This document shows positions 26,314 to 34,164 of a stretch of DNA of 64,000 nucleotides, piece by piece. The notes beneath the pieces were generated by a model. That model was not told the origin of the DNA. It saw only the letters and a program-made list of their open reading frames with translations, and made no database searches. A program made the translations under genes and the position numbers. Source of the DNA: Acidimicrobiales bacterium (GTDB lineage: Bacteria > Actinomycetota > Acidimicrobiia > Acidimicrobiales > DATDAH01); NCBI GenBank assembly GCA_016794585.1, contig JAEUJM010000014.1, positions 1-64,000 on the forward strand, read 5' to 3'. The stretch's first letter is position 1. Every line of letters starts with the position of its first letter.

Positions 26314-27951
26314 TCAGACCTCGGCCGCGGCGGGGTCGCCGGCGTCCACCCGCCAGGTGGATGCGGTCTCGATGCCGCTGTCGGGGTCGCGCACGTCGTC
26401 GAGCATCCGGAACTCGGCGGTCAGCGCCTCGGGGGTGGCCTCGATCACCAGATAGCCGTGGCCGTCGAGCTGCTGGCGCAGCTGCGGGGTGCGCTCGCTG
26501 ACGTCGTCGCTGAACAGGACCGACGAGATCGGCGGCGCCATGAACTCGGTGGCCACGAGCGGGCTGTCGGTGTCGAAGGGCACCTCGTTCACGGCGAGCA
26601 CCATGCCCTGGTGGTAGTCCCCGCTGATCACCACGGGGTTGTCGACCTCGGCGAGGAGGTCGATGACCTGCTGGCGGGCCACCGGGTAGCCGTCCCAGAG
26701 GTCGAGGAAGAACTTCGGCTCGTCACCGGTGCCGGCGTCGATCCCGGCCAGCGCCACCGGGGTGCCGAGCAGGTTCCACGACACCCCGCCCTGCCGCGCG
26801 GTCTCGTCCAGCCAGGCTTCCTGGTCGGCCCCGAGGCGGGTCCGCTCGTCGCCCACGGCGTCGCAGTGGCCGTAGTCGTAGGGCACGGTCTCCCCCCGGC
26901 AGGGCGGCTCGTCGGCGTACTGGCGCTCGTCGAGCAGATAGAGCCGGGCCAGGTCGCCGAACACCACGTCGTGGTAGATGTCGAGGTCGGGGCCGTCAGG
27001 AGGATCGAGGCGCACCGGCAGGTTCTCCCACCACGCCTGGTAGGCAGCCGTCCGCAGCTCGAGCACCGCCGCCGGCGGGTCGCCGTTGGGGAGGGTGTCG
27101 CCCATGTAGTTGTCGGACACCTCGTGGTCGTCCCACACGAGGGCGAAGGGTGCGGCGGCGTGCGCGGCCTGGAGGTCGGGATCGACCTTGTAGGACGCGT
27201 AGCGCAGGCGGAACTCCTCCAGCGTCTTCGGAGGGAGCGCGGGCAGGCTCGACCGGTTGCCGTCGGGGCCACCGGTGGCCGGCAGCTCGTAGATGTAGTC
27301 ACCCAGGTGGACCACGAGGTCGACGTCCTCGTCGGCGAGGTGGCGGTAGGCGGCGTAGAAGCCGGCCTCGAGGTGCTGGCAGTTGGCGATGCCGAGGCGC
27401 ACCTGCTCCGGCGACGCGTCCGCGGCCGGCAGGGTGCGGGTGCGCCCGACGGGGCTGGTGAAGTCGCCGACGCGGAATCGGTAGAAGTACTCGCCGGCAG
27501 GGTCGAGGCCCGTGGCGTCGACGTGGACGGAGTGCCCGAACTCGGGTGCGGCGGTGGCGACGCCGCTGCCGATCAGCTCGGTGAAGGCGTCATCGGTGGC
27601 GACGTCCCACGCCACGTCGACCGGCCCGCTCCCCATCCCGCCGGCGCCGTCCCGGGCCAAGGGGTCCGGGGCGAGGCGGGTCCAGAGGATCACCGAGTCG
27701 GGCCGCGGGTCGCCGGAGGCGACGCCGAGGGTGAAGGGGTCGGCGCGCAGGCTCGACGGCCCCGTCACCGCAGCGGTCGTCGGCGTCGGGGTGGCCCCGC
27801 CGCTCCCGGACGCGCCTCCCCCGCCGTCGCCACCATCGCCGCCGCTCCCGCAGGCACCGAGCGCCACCATCGAGGCGGCCCCGAGCAGGAAGCCCCGCCG
27901 GGTGACGCCACCGTTCAGGAGCCGTTCATCGCCTGTTCCCCGCGCGTTCAC
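26314..27951 (-). CDS. phoD: PhoD-type alkaline phosphatase, Tat-exported
   Basis: The 545-residue protein has a twin-arginine signal (TRRGFLLGAASMVALGACG) that also offers a lipobox-like Cys, a Gly/Ser linker, a PhoD N-terminal domain and the catalytic domain. The metal ligands appear in IANCQHLEAGFYAAY, HLGDYIYE, WDDHEVSDN and GDYHQGM. It releases phosphate from phosphodi- or monoesters outside the membrane. The GTG at 27951 has CAGAAT 6 nt upstream; an ATG at 27972 would add seven residues and cannot be excluded. It follows the thiolase operon but is probably independent. Confidence 0.9.
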   Translation of the reverse strand: MNARGTGDERLLNGGVTRRGFLLGAASMVALGACGSGGDGGDGGGGASGSGGATPTPTTAAVTGPSSLRADPFTLGVASGDPRPDSVILWTRLAPDPLARDGAGGMGSGPVDVAWDVATDDAFTELIGSGVATAAPEFGHSVHVDATGLDPAGEYFYRFRVGDFTSPVGRTRTLPAADASPEQVRLGIANCQHLEAGFYAAYRHLADEDVDLVVHLGDYIYELPATGGPDGNRSSLPALPPKTLEEFRLRYASYKVDPDLQAAHAAAPFALVWDDHEVSDNYMGDTLPNGDPPAAVLELRTAAYQAWWENLPVRLDPPDGPDLDIYHDVVFGDLARLYLLDERQYADEPPCRGETVPYDYGHCDAVGDERTRLGADQEAWLDETARQGGVSWNLLGTPVALAGIDAGTGDEPKFFLDLWDGYPVARQQVIDLLAEVDNPVVISGDYHQGMVLAVNEVPFDTDSPLVATEFMAPPISSVLFSDDVSERTPQLRQQLDGHGYLVIEATPEALTAEFRMLDDVRDPDSGIETASTWRVDAGDPAAAEV

Positions 27952-28008
27952 GCGGCGATTCTGGCACGCCACCGCCCCGGGGCCGGGGCGATGGCGTGCC
28001 GGCTCGAC

Positions 28009-29169
28009 TCAACCCGGCTTGTTGCCCGACACCACCCACATGGCGAAGAACTGCGAGCCGCCGCCGTAGGCGTGACCCAGCGCCGTCTTGGCACCGTCGA
28101 TCTGGTGCTCGCCGGCCTGGCCCCGCACCTGCATGGCCGACTCCGCGAAGCGGATCATCCCGGAGGCGCCGATGGGGTTGGTGGAGAGCACGCCGCCGGA
28201 AGGATTGATCGGCAGGTCGCCGTCCATCGCGGTGGCGCCCTCCTCGGTCATCTTCCAGCCCTCGCCCTGGGCCGCGAAGCCGAGGTTCTCCATCCACATG
28301 GGCTCGTACCAGGAGAAGGGCACGTAGATCTCGGCGACGTCGATCTCGGCCCGACGGTCCTTGATGCCGGCCTGGGCGAACACGTCGTCGGCGCACTGCT
28401 GGCCGGCGAGGGGGTTCACCGCGTCCCGGCCGGCGAACATCGTCGGCTCCGAGCGCATGGCCGTGCCGAGGATCCAGGCGGCGTTGCCGTTGGCGTCGCC
28501 ACCGGCCTCGTTCGAGATGACCAGCGCCGCGGCGCCGTCGGACGACGGGCAGGTCTCCGAGTACCGGATCGGGTCCCAGAGCATGATGGACTCCTCGATC
28601 TTCTCGAAGGTCACGTCGTGCTCGTGCAGGTGGGCGTACGGGTTCTTGAGGGCGTTCTGGCGGTCCTTCAGGGCCACCAGACAGCCGATGTGGGGTGGCG
28701 CGCCCGACCGGTGCATGTAGGCCCGGATGTGGGGGGCGAAGAAGCCGCCGGCACCCGCCACCAGCGGCGGCGAGAACGGCATCGGCAGCGACAGGGCCCA
28801 CATGGCCTCACTCTCGGACTGCTTCTCGAAGGCCACGGTGAGCACCCGCTCGTGGATGCCCGCCTGCACCAGCGACGCGGCGACGATGGCGGTCGACCCG
28901 CCCACGCTGCCGGCCGTGTGCACCCGGAGGAGCGGCTTGCCCACGCACCCGAGGGCGTCGGCAAGGTAGAGCTCGGGCATCATCACACCCTCGAAGAAGT
29001 CGGGGGCCTTGCCCACGACCACCGCGTCGATGTCGTCCCACGTCATCTCGGCGTCGGCGAGGGCGCGCTGTGCGGCCTCTCGCACGAGACCGGCGATGGA
29101 GACGTCGCCGCGGGTGGCGGTGTGGTTGGTCTGGCCGATGCCGACGATTGCTGCGAGCTGCTTGGCCAT
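28009..29169 (-). CDS. SCP2-thiolase-like protein (Ltp3 type)
   Basis: The 386-residue thiolase-fold protein resembles mycobacterial lipid-transfer-type thiolases such as Ltp3. Where a thiolase would have its nucleophilic Cys it reads RVHTAGSVGGST, so the Cys is absent. The C-terminal GHAYGGGSQFFAMW holds the usual active-site His. Related Ltp proteins act with DUF35 partners as retro-aldolases in steroid side-chain removal rather than as thiolases. Its ATG overlaps the stop of the other Ltp gene by one base (TGATG). It is the last gene of the KstR-box operon. Confidence 0.85.
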   Translation of the reverse strand: MAKQLAAIVGIGQTNHTATRGDVSIAGLVREAAQRALADAEMTWDDIDAVVVGKAPDFFEGVMMPELYLADALGCVGKPLLRVHTAGSVGGSTAIVAASLVQAGIHERVLTVAFEKQSESEAMWALSLPMPFSPPLVAGAGGFFAPHIRAYMHRSGAPPHIGCLVALKDRQNALKNPYAHLHEHDVTFEKIEESIMLWDPIRYSETCPSSDGAAALVISNEAGGDANGNAAWILGTAMRSEPTMFAGRDAVNPLAGQQCADDVFAQAGIKDRRAEIDVAEIYVPFSWYEPMWMENLGFAAQGEGWKMTEEGATAMDGDLPINPSGGVLSTNPIGASGMIRFAESAMQVRGQAGEHQIDGAKTALGHAYGGGSQFFAMWVVSGNKPG

Positions 29170-30227
29170 CAGCCTTCTCCTTCCAGGACGCACACGAGGT
29201 TCTGTTGCAGGCAGGGACCCGAGGTGGCGTGCGCCACCGCCCGGTCGGCGCCGCCGGCGGTGATGCGCTCGGCGGCCTCGCCGATGCGGATCAGGCCGGC
29301 GGCCATGACGGGGTTGGCCGCCAGGGCGCCACCGGAGGGATTGACCGCCACGTCGTCCCCCAGCCCGAGGGCGTCGGCCAGGATCAGCTCCTGGTGGGTG
29401 AACGGTGCGTGCAGCTCGGCGATGTCGATCTTGCCGTCGCCGACGCCCGCCTTCTGGCCCGCCAGGCGGGTCGACGGCGAGTCGGTGAGGTCGCGCACCC
29501 CGAGGGCGTGCGCCTCGACCCGGTGGTCGATGCCGCGGATCCACGCCGGCCGTTCGCACAGCTCACGGGCGAGGTCGCCGGCGGCGATGATCATCGCCGC
29601 GGCACCGTCGGTGATGGGCGGGCAGTCGTGCTTGCGCAGCGGGTTGGCCAGGTACGGCTCGGCCAGGATCTGCTCGACGGTGAAGTCGCCGGCGAGCTGC
29701 GCCTTGGGGTTGGCCTTGGCGTTGCCCCGGCTGCGCACCGCCACCTCGGCCAGGTCGGCCTCGGTGGCCTTGCCCGAGTCGAGCAGAGCGCGCGCCTGGA
29801 GACCGGCGATGCTCACCGCGTCGGGCCACAGCGGCGCCGTCACGTACGGCTCGAGCTGGGTGGTGAGCACCTTGGGCAGGTCGCCCGGGGACGACTTGCC
29901 GTAGCTGTAGATCAGCGCGGAGTCGATCTCGCCCATCTGGAGCTTCACCCAGGCCTCGTAGAGCGCCCACGCCCCATCGGCCTCGACGTGGCTCTCGCTG
30001 ATGGGCGGCCACGGCCCGATGGCGTCGAGGATGGTCACGAACGAGAAGGCCTGGCCGGCCAGGAAGTCGGTGCTCCCCGAGCAGGTGAAGCCGACGGTGT
30101 TGGCGCTGAGACCGGTGCGCTCCCAGAGCTCGCCGACCACCGGCATCATCATCTCGATCTCGTTGTAGCCCTCGATGCGTCGCTCGTGCTTCGACTGTGC
30201 GAAGGCGACAACCGCAACGTCTCGCAT
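29169..30227 (-). CDS. SCP2-thiolase-like protein (Ltp4 type)
   Basis: The 352-residue thiolase-fold protein begins MRDVAVVAFAQSKHERRIEG. It retains a Cys in VGFTCSGSTDFLAG, the position expected for the nucleophile, and has NPSGGALAANPVMAAG and a late HATSGPCLQQN. The pairing of this Cys-containing member with the Cys-less member downstream matches the Ltp4/Ltp3 neighbours of mycobacterial cholesterol loci. The probable role is carbon-carbon cleavage on a steroid or other branched acyl-CoA, together with the DUF35 proteins encoded just upstream. Its Shine-Dalgarno is provided by dispersed repeat copy B. Confidence 0.85.
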   Translation of the reverse strand: MRDVAVVAFAQSKHERRIEGYNEIEMMMPVVGELWERTGLSANTVGFTCSGSTDFLAGQAFSFVTILDAIGPWPPISESHVEADGAWALYEAWVKLQMGEIDSALIYSYGKSSPGDLPKVLTTQLEPYVTAPLWPDAVSIAGLQARALLDSGKATEADLAEVAVRSRGNAKANPKAQLAGDFTVEQILAEPYLANPLRKHDCPPITDGAAAMIIAAGDLARELCERPAWIRGIDHRVEAHALGVRDLTDSPSTRLAGQKAGVGDGKIDIAELHAPFTHQELILADALGLGDDVAVNPSGGALAANPVMAAGLIRIGEAAERITAGGADRAVAHATSGPCLQQNLVCVLEGEG

Positions 30228-30234
30228 CACACTG

Positions 30235-30307
30235 GCACCTCCTTCGTCGGTGCGCCTTCGGCATCCGGTTCGTTGGGTGCCGCAGTTCCGCTCCGCTCCG
30301 CTGCCTC
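30235..30307 (-). repeat. Dispersed 65-bp element, copy B, with ribosome-binding site
   Basis: Reading leftwards, this copy has GCGGAGCGGAGCGG, CGAACCGGATGCC, hairpin 1 GCC-GAA-GGC and hairpin 2 GCACC/GGTGC closing over GACGAAGGA. It ends in AAGGAGGTG a few bases before the GTG-ATG start of the Ltp4-type gene. The element fills nearly the whole 88-bp gap between the DUF35 and Ltp genes, and it partly sequesters the Shine-Dalgarno in hairpin 2. Confidence 0.78.
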
Positions 30308-30315
30308 GATCGTCA

Positions 30316-30840
30316 TCACATCTGCCCTTCGTAGGTCGAGGGGTCGGCGTCGGGCTCACCCGTCGGCCGCCACCACTTGATGTTCTCGAGGCTGGTCTCC
30401 AGCTCGTCGTCGTCCTTCCAGACCGCCTCCACCCGCAGGCCCATGCGCACGTCGTGGGCGGGCATCTCCTGGATCAGGCCGAACAGCGGGAGGTCGGCCC
30501 CGTCGACGAGCACGTTGGCGCTCACGTAGGGGATCTCCATCTGCTGGCCGTGGAACGGGACGTTGACCACGCAGAAGGTGGTCACGGTGCCCGTGTGGGG
30601 CAGCTCCACCTCGTCGGTGGTGGGCACGCCGTCGGTCGGGCAGGCGCCGCGCGGCGGCAGGTAGACCTTGCCGCACTTGGGGCAGCGCTGGCCCATGAGC
30701 TTCTTCTCCTTGACCGCTCGCAGGAAGCGGCTGGAGGCGGCGCCGGCCGTGTACTCGTAGTCGAGGTGCAGCGGCGTCTTGGTGCTGCGCACCGGCTCGA
30801 CGTCGGCCAGCGCCGGGATGGTCGTCAGATCGATGCCCAT
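30316..30840 (-). CDS. DUF35 OB-fold protein with zinc ribbon
   Basis: The 174-residue protein has the DUF35 layout: a helix (FLRAVKEKKLMG), a rubredoxin-like zinc ribbon (QRCPKCGKVYLPPRGACPTDG) and an OB fold (GTVTTFCVVNVPF to MGLRVEAVW). DUF35 proteins are obligate partners of Ltp-type thiolases and aldolases. Three Cys and an Asp are visible in the ribbon rather than four Cys. Start and stop overlap neighbours in the TGATG manner with the other DUF35 gene. Confidence 0.87.
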   Translation of the reverse strand: MGIDLTTIPALADVEPVRSTKTPLHLDYEYTAGAASSRFLRAVKEKKLMGQRCPKCGKVYLPPRGACPTDGVPTTDEVELPHTGTVTTFCVVNVPFHGQQMEIPYVSANVLVDGADLPLFGLIQEMPAHDVRMGLRVEAVWKDDDELETSLENIKWWRPTGEPDADPSTYEGQM

Positions 30841-31283
30841 CAGCTCTTCTCCTCCGGGACGAAGCAGGCGATGTCGTTGATGTGGCCTTCGCGCTCGTCG
30901 GCCCACTTCACGGCCACCCGCATGCCGGTCGCCATGGCGGACTCGTCGGCGTCCACCGCGTGGAGGAAGCCCACGTCGGCGCCGTCGAGCTTCACCAGGG
31001 CGAAGGCGAAGGGGTGGTCGAGCGGGTGCTCGGGACGGGGGTCGGCCACCCACGACCAGGTCAGGACCTCACCCGAGGTGCCCACCTCGACGAGCTCGGA
31101 GAGCTCCTCGGCGGTGACGGGGTCGTACTCGACCGGCGGCACGATCACCCGGCCGTCGGCCCCCCGCACCCCCAGCACGATCTGCTCGCGCAGACCGGTG
31201 AGGAAGGCGCTCATCGCCGGACCCACCGTCCGGGAGAACGGGTACTCGATGACCAGTGGTGCGCGTAGGACTTCCTGCTCCAT
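30840..31283 (-). CDS. DUF35 OB-fold protein lacking zinc ligands
   Basis: This 147-residue paralogue of the next DUF35 protein keeps the first helix (MSAFLTGLREQIVLG), the PPVEYDP turn and the OB fold (GTSGEVLTWSWV to TGMRVAVKW). The cysteines of the zinc ribbon are gone (VRGADGRVIVPPVEYDP). A degenerate-plus-intact DUF35 pair suggests a heteromeric partner for the two Ltp proteins. The combined size (about 320 residues) is close to that of single two-domain DUF35 proteins in mycobacterial steroid loci, an inference from memory. It is coupled to its neighbour by TGATG. Confidence 0.83.
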   Translation of the reverse strand: MEQEVLRAPLVIEYPFSRTVGPAMSAFLTGLREQIVLGVRGADGRVIVPPVEYDPVTAEELSELVEVGTSGEVLTWSWVADPRPEHPLDHPFAFALVKLDGADVGFLHAVDADESAMATGMRVAVKWADEREGHINDIACFVPEEKS

Positions 31284-31316
31284 GGGCTGAGCCTTTCGTC
31301 GCGTGAGCGAGGTCGA

Positions 31317-32399
31317 TCAGAAGGTGAGGACGGTGCGGACCACTTCGCCGCTGGTCATGGCGGTGAGGGCCTCGTTGACCTCGCCGATGTCCTTCTTGGC
31401 GCTGATCATGCCCTCGAGGTCGAGCTTCCCGGCCCGCCAGAGGCGCAGCAGGCGGTGGAAGTCGCTGCGGACGTCGGTGGAGCCGTAGTACGACCCCATG
31501 AAGACCTTCTCGGCGTAGAAGATCTCGAAGGCGTTGAACTCGACCATCTGGTCCATCTTCCCGACACCGACCACGACGGCGGTGCCGCCGCGGCGGACGG
31601 CGTCGAACGACGCCCGCATGGTGGCCGGGAGGCCGATGGCCTCGAAGGCGTAGTCGAACCCGTCGCCACCGGTGAGCACGCCCTGCAGCTCCGCCAGCTC
31701 GTCGGGCTTCACCGCGTGGGTGGCGCCGAAGGTCTTGGCGGTCTCGAGCTTCGAGTCGATCATGTCGACGGCGACGATCGTCGCGGCACCGGCGATGCGG
31801 GCGCCCTGGATGACCGAGATGCCCACGCCACCGCAGCCGAACACCACGACCGAGGAGCCGGGCGTGACCTTGGCGGTGTTGATGGCCGCGCCGACGCCGG
31901 TCATGACCGCGCACCCGACGAGCGAGGCCACGTCGAAGGGGATGTCGTCGTCGACCTTGATGGCGCCCTGCCAGGGCATGATCGTCTCGCGGGCCCAGGT
32001 GCCGGCGCCGGCCATGCCGAACACGCCGACGTCGCCGCGCTGGAACTTCTGCTGCACGGCCCACTCGAACTGCAACATCACACACAGGTGCGGGGACTTG
32101 TGGTCCACGCACATCGTGCACTTCCCGCACGGCGGCGACCAGGCCACGATCACGTGGTCACCCTCGGCGAGGTTGTCCACGCCGGCACCGACGGCGGTGA
32201 TGACGCCGGCACCCTCGTGGCCCAGCACGACGGGGGCGGGCTGCGGGAGCGAGCCGGTCATGGCGTGCAGGTCCGAGTGGCAGACGCCGGTGGCCTCGAT
32301 CTGGATCTTCACCTGGCCCGGACCGGGATCGGCGACGGTCAGGTCGTCGACGACCTCGAGGGTCTCGTCACCGGTGTTGTGCAGCAGTGCTCCTCGCAT
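31317..32399 (-). CDS. Zinc-dependent alcohol dehydrogenase (MDR family)
   Basis: The 360-residue enzyme has the catalytic zinc ligands Cys40 (GVCHSD) and GHEGAG, the structural zinc lobe CGKCTMCVDHKSPHLC and the NAD motif GCGGVGISVIQGA with Asp after strand 2 (VAVDM), which suggests NAD specificity. The type is close to class III and mycobacterial Zn-ADHs. As first gene of the operon with two DUF35 and two Ltp genes, it would oxidise a hydroxyl group on the same acyl-CoA or steroid intermediate. AAGGAG lies before the ATG after a leader of roughly 55-60 nt from the shared KstR-box promoter region. Confidence 0.9.
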   Translation of the reverse strand: MRGALLHNTGDETLEVVDDLTVADPGPGQVKIQIEATGVCHSDLHAMTGSLPQPAPVVLGHEGAGVITAVGAGVDNLAEGDHVIVAWSPPCGKCTMCVDHKSPHLCVMLQFEWAVQQKFQRGDVGVFGMAGAGTWARETIMPWQGAIKVDDDIPFDVASLVGCAVMTGVGAAINTAKVTPGSSVVVFGCGGVGISVIQGARIAGAATIVAVDMIDSKLETAKTFGATHAVKPDELAELQGVLTGGDGFDYAFEAIGLPATMRASFDAVRRGGTAVVVGVGKMDQMVEFNAFEIFYAEKVFMGSYYGSTDVRSDFHRLLRLWRAGKLDLEGMISAKKDIGEVNEALTAMTSGEVVRTVLTF

Positions 32400-32456
32400 C
32401 GGAGGCTCCTTCGTGGCGTGTCGTGGTGGTCTGGCGCGTGCGGTCGTGCCGTGGCG

Positions 32457-32487
32457 TTGCGGACTGTAGTGGAACGCGTTCTACTCT
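32457..32487. promoter_or_regulatory. KstR-type operator and divergent promoters
   Basis: Positions 32470-32483 read TGGAACGCGTTCTA, a full match to the KstR consensus TNNAACNNGTTNNA. The wider 18-bp AGTGGAACGCGTTCTACT is nearly a perfect palindrome. It sits in the 124-bp gap between the divergent Zn-ADH operon and the acyl-CoA synthetase. A plus promoter (TTGCGG at 32457, TCTACT at 32480) and a minus -10 (TACAGT, 32468-32463) flank or overlap it, so one bound repressor would silence both directions. Confidence 0.8.
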
Positions 32488-32523
32488 GGCGCGAGCAGGT
32501 CAGCCAACGAGGGGAAGATCGAC

Positions 32524-34077
32524 GTGGCCAGTCTCGGGTTTTGGAAGATCGGACAGGAGCAGCCGGACCGGCCGGCGCTGGTGACGCCGGACGGCACCGA
32601 GTACACGTTCGGTGAGCTGCTCGCGGCCACCAACAAGGTCACCCACGGCCTGCGTGCTCTCGGGCTCACCAAGGGCGACGCCATCGCCACGGTGCTGCCC
32701 AACGGCGCGGAGATGGTCGAGCTGTACATGGCCTGCCTTCAGGCCGGGCTCTACATCACGCCCGTCAACCACCACCTGGTGGCGGACGAGATCGCGTACA
32801 TCGTCCAGGACAGCGAGGCCAAGGTCCTGGTGGGCCACGAGCGCTTCGCCGAGGAGACCGCGAAGGCCGCCGACCAGGTCGACTTCCCCGCGGAGTGCCG
32901 CTTCGCCATCGGCGACGTGCCCGGCTTCCGCCCCTTCTCCGAGCTGACCGACGGCCAGCCCGACACGCTCCCCGAGGAGCGGTCGTCGGGTGCGGCCATG
33001 CACTACACCTCCGGCACGACCGGCAAGCCGAAGGGCGTCAAGCGCCCCGTCGTGGACATCGACCCCGACGTGTTCGGCGAGCTCTTCGCCGGCTTCCCGC
33101 AGATGTTCGGCATCACCCCGCTCGGCGACGGCGTCCACATCACGGGCTCGCCGCTCTACCACACGGCCGTCCTGCACTTCACCGGCAACTCGCTGCACCT
33201 CGGCCACCGCGTGATCCTCATGGACAAGTGGACGCCCGAGGGGATGCTCGAGCTCATCGACCGCTACAAGGTCACCCACAGCCACATGGTGCCGACGCAG
33301 TTCAACCGGCTCCTGGCCCTGCCCGACGACGTCAAGGCCAAGTACGACGTGTCGTCGACCCGCAACATGGTCCACGCCGCCGCTCCCTGCCCGCCCGACG
33401 TCAAGCGGGCGATGCTCGAGTGGTGGGGTCCGTCGATCTACGAGTACTACGCGGCCACCGAGGGTGGCGGCACCATCGTCACCCCCGAGGAGTGGCTCGA
33501 GAAGCCCGGCACCGTGGGCAAGGCGTGGCCCAACTCGGAGGTCGTCATCATGGACGACGAGGGCAACGAGCTCCCGGCCGGTGAGGTCGGCACGGTCTAC
33601 ATGCGCATGGGCACCGGCCAGGACTTCGAGTACAAGGACGACCCCGAGAAGACCGCCGAGAACCGCAAGAAGGGCTTCTTCACCGTCGGTGACATCGGCG
33701 TGCTCGACGAGGACGGCTTCCTGTTCCTGCGCGACCGCAAGAGCCACATGATCATCTCGGGTGGCGTGAACATCTACCCGGCCGAGATCGAGAACGCCTT
33801 GCTCGGCCATCCCAAGGTCGCGGACGCCGCCGTGTTCGGCATCCCCCACCCCGACTGGGGCGAGGAGGTCAAGGCCGTGGTCGAGCTGGTCGACGGCGTC
33901 GAGCCCAGCGACGAGGTGGCGCAGGAGATCCTCAGCTACTGCGGCGAGAAGCTGGCCAAGTTCAAGATCCCCCGCTCCGTGGACTTCACCGACGAGATGC
34001 CCCGGGACCCCAACGGCAAGCTCTACAAGCGCAAACTGCGGGACCCCTACTGGGAAGGCCACGACGCCAAGATCTGA
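32524..34077 (+). CDS. Acyl-CoA synthetase (FadD, AMP-forming)
   Basis: The 517-residue adenylate-forming ligase contains the P-loop YTSGTTGKPKGVKR, the A5-like YEYYAATEGGG, the hinge region GDIGVLDEDGFLFLRDRKSHMI and the C-terminal PNGKLYKRKLRD with the catalytic Lys. The length is typical of fatty or branched acyl-CoA synthetases. Control by the KstR-type box suggests it activates a steroid-derived or related carboxylic acid. The chain-length class cannot be read from the sequence, and I would not assign it to FadD19 specifically. GAGGGGAAG precedes the GTG. Confidence 0.9.
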   Translation: MASLGFWKIGQEQPDRPALVTPDGTEYTFGELLAATNKVTHGLRALGLTKGDAIATVLPNGAEMVELYMACLQAGLYITPVNHHLVADEIAYIVQDSEAKVLVGHERFAEETAKAADQVDFPAECRFAIGDVPGFRPFSELTDGQPDTLPEERSSGAAMHYTSGTTGKPKGVKRPVVDIDPDVFGELFAGFPQMFGITPLGDGVHITGSPLYHTAVLHFTGNSLHLGHRVILMDKWTPEGMLELIDRYKVTHSHMVPTQFNRLLALPDDVKAKYDVSSTRNMVHAAAPCPPDVKRAMLEWWGPSIYEYYAATEGGGTIVTPEEWLEKPGTVGKAWPNSEVVIMDDEGNELPAGEVGTVYMRMGTGQDFEYKDDPEKTAENRKKGFFTVGDIGVLDEDGFLFLRDRKSHMIISGGVNIYPAEIENALLGHPKVADAAVFGIPHPDWGEEVKAVVELVDGVEPSDEVAQEILSYCGEKLAKFKIPRSVDFTDEMPRDPNGKLYKRKLRDPYWEGHDAKI

Positions 34078-34098
34078 CGCTCGGCGGCGGCTTTCGTC

Positions 34099-34137
34099 GG
34101 AGGAAATAGCCCCCCGATTCCGGGGGCTATTTCCTCC
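34099..34137. terminator. 16-bp perfect hairpin after fadD
   Basis: Arms 34099-34114 and 34122-34137 are perfect complements (GGAGGAAATAGCCCCC and its inverse) with a 7-nt loop. It begins 22 bp after the acyl-CoA synthetase stop and ends before the next gene. There is no T-tract, as is common for actinobacterial terminators, so termination is likely but not proved. Confidence 0.65.
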
Positions 34138-34164
34138 AACAGCAGGGTGTGGCAGGGTCACGCC

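Noticed and set aside
24421-29904. A plus-strand frame of more than 1800 codons crossing several genes
   Set aside because: It is antisense to the lysoplasmalogenase, ferredoxin reductase, ferredoxin, PhoD and thiolase genes, all with clear motifs. Long antisense frames arise from the extreme GC bias; the sequence shows no domain.
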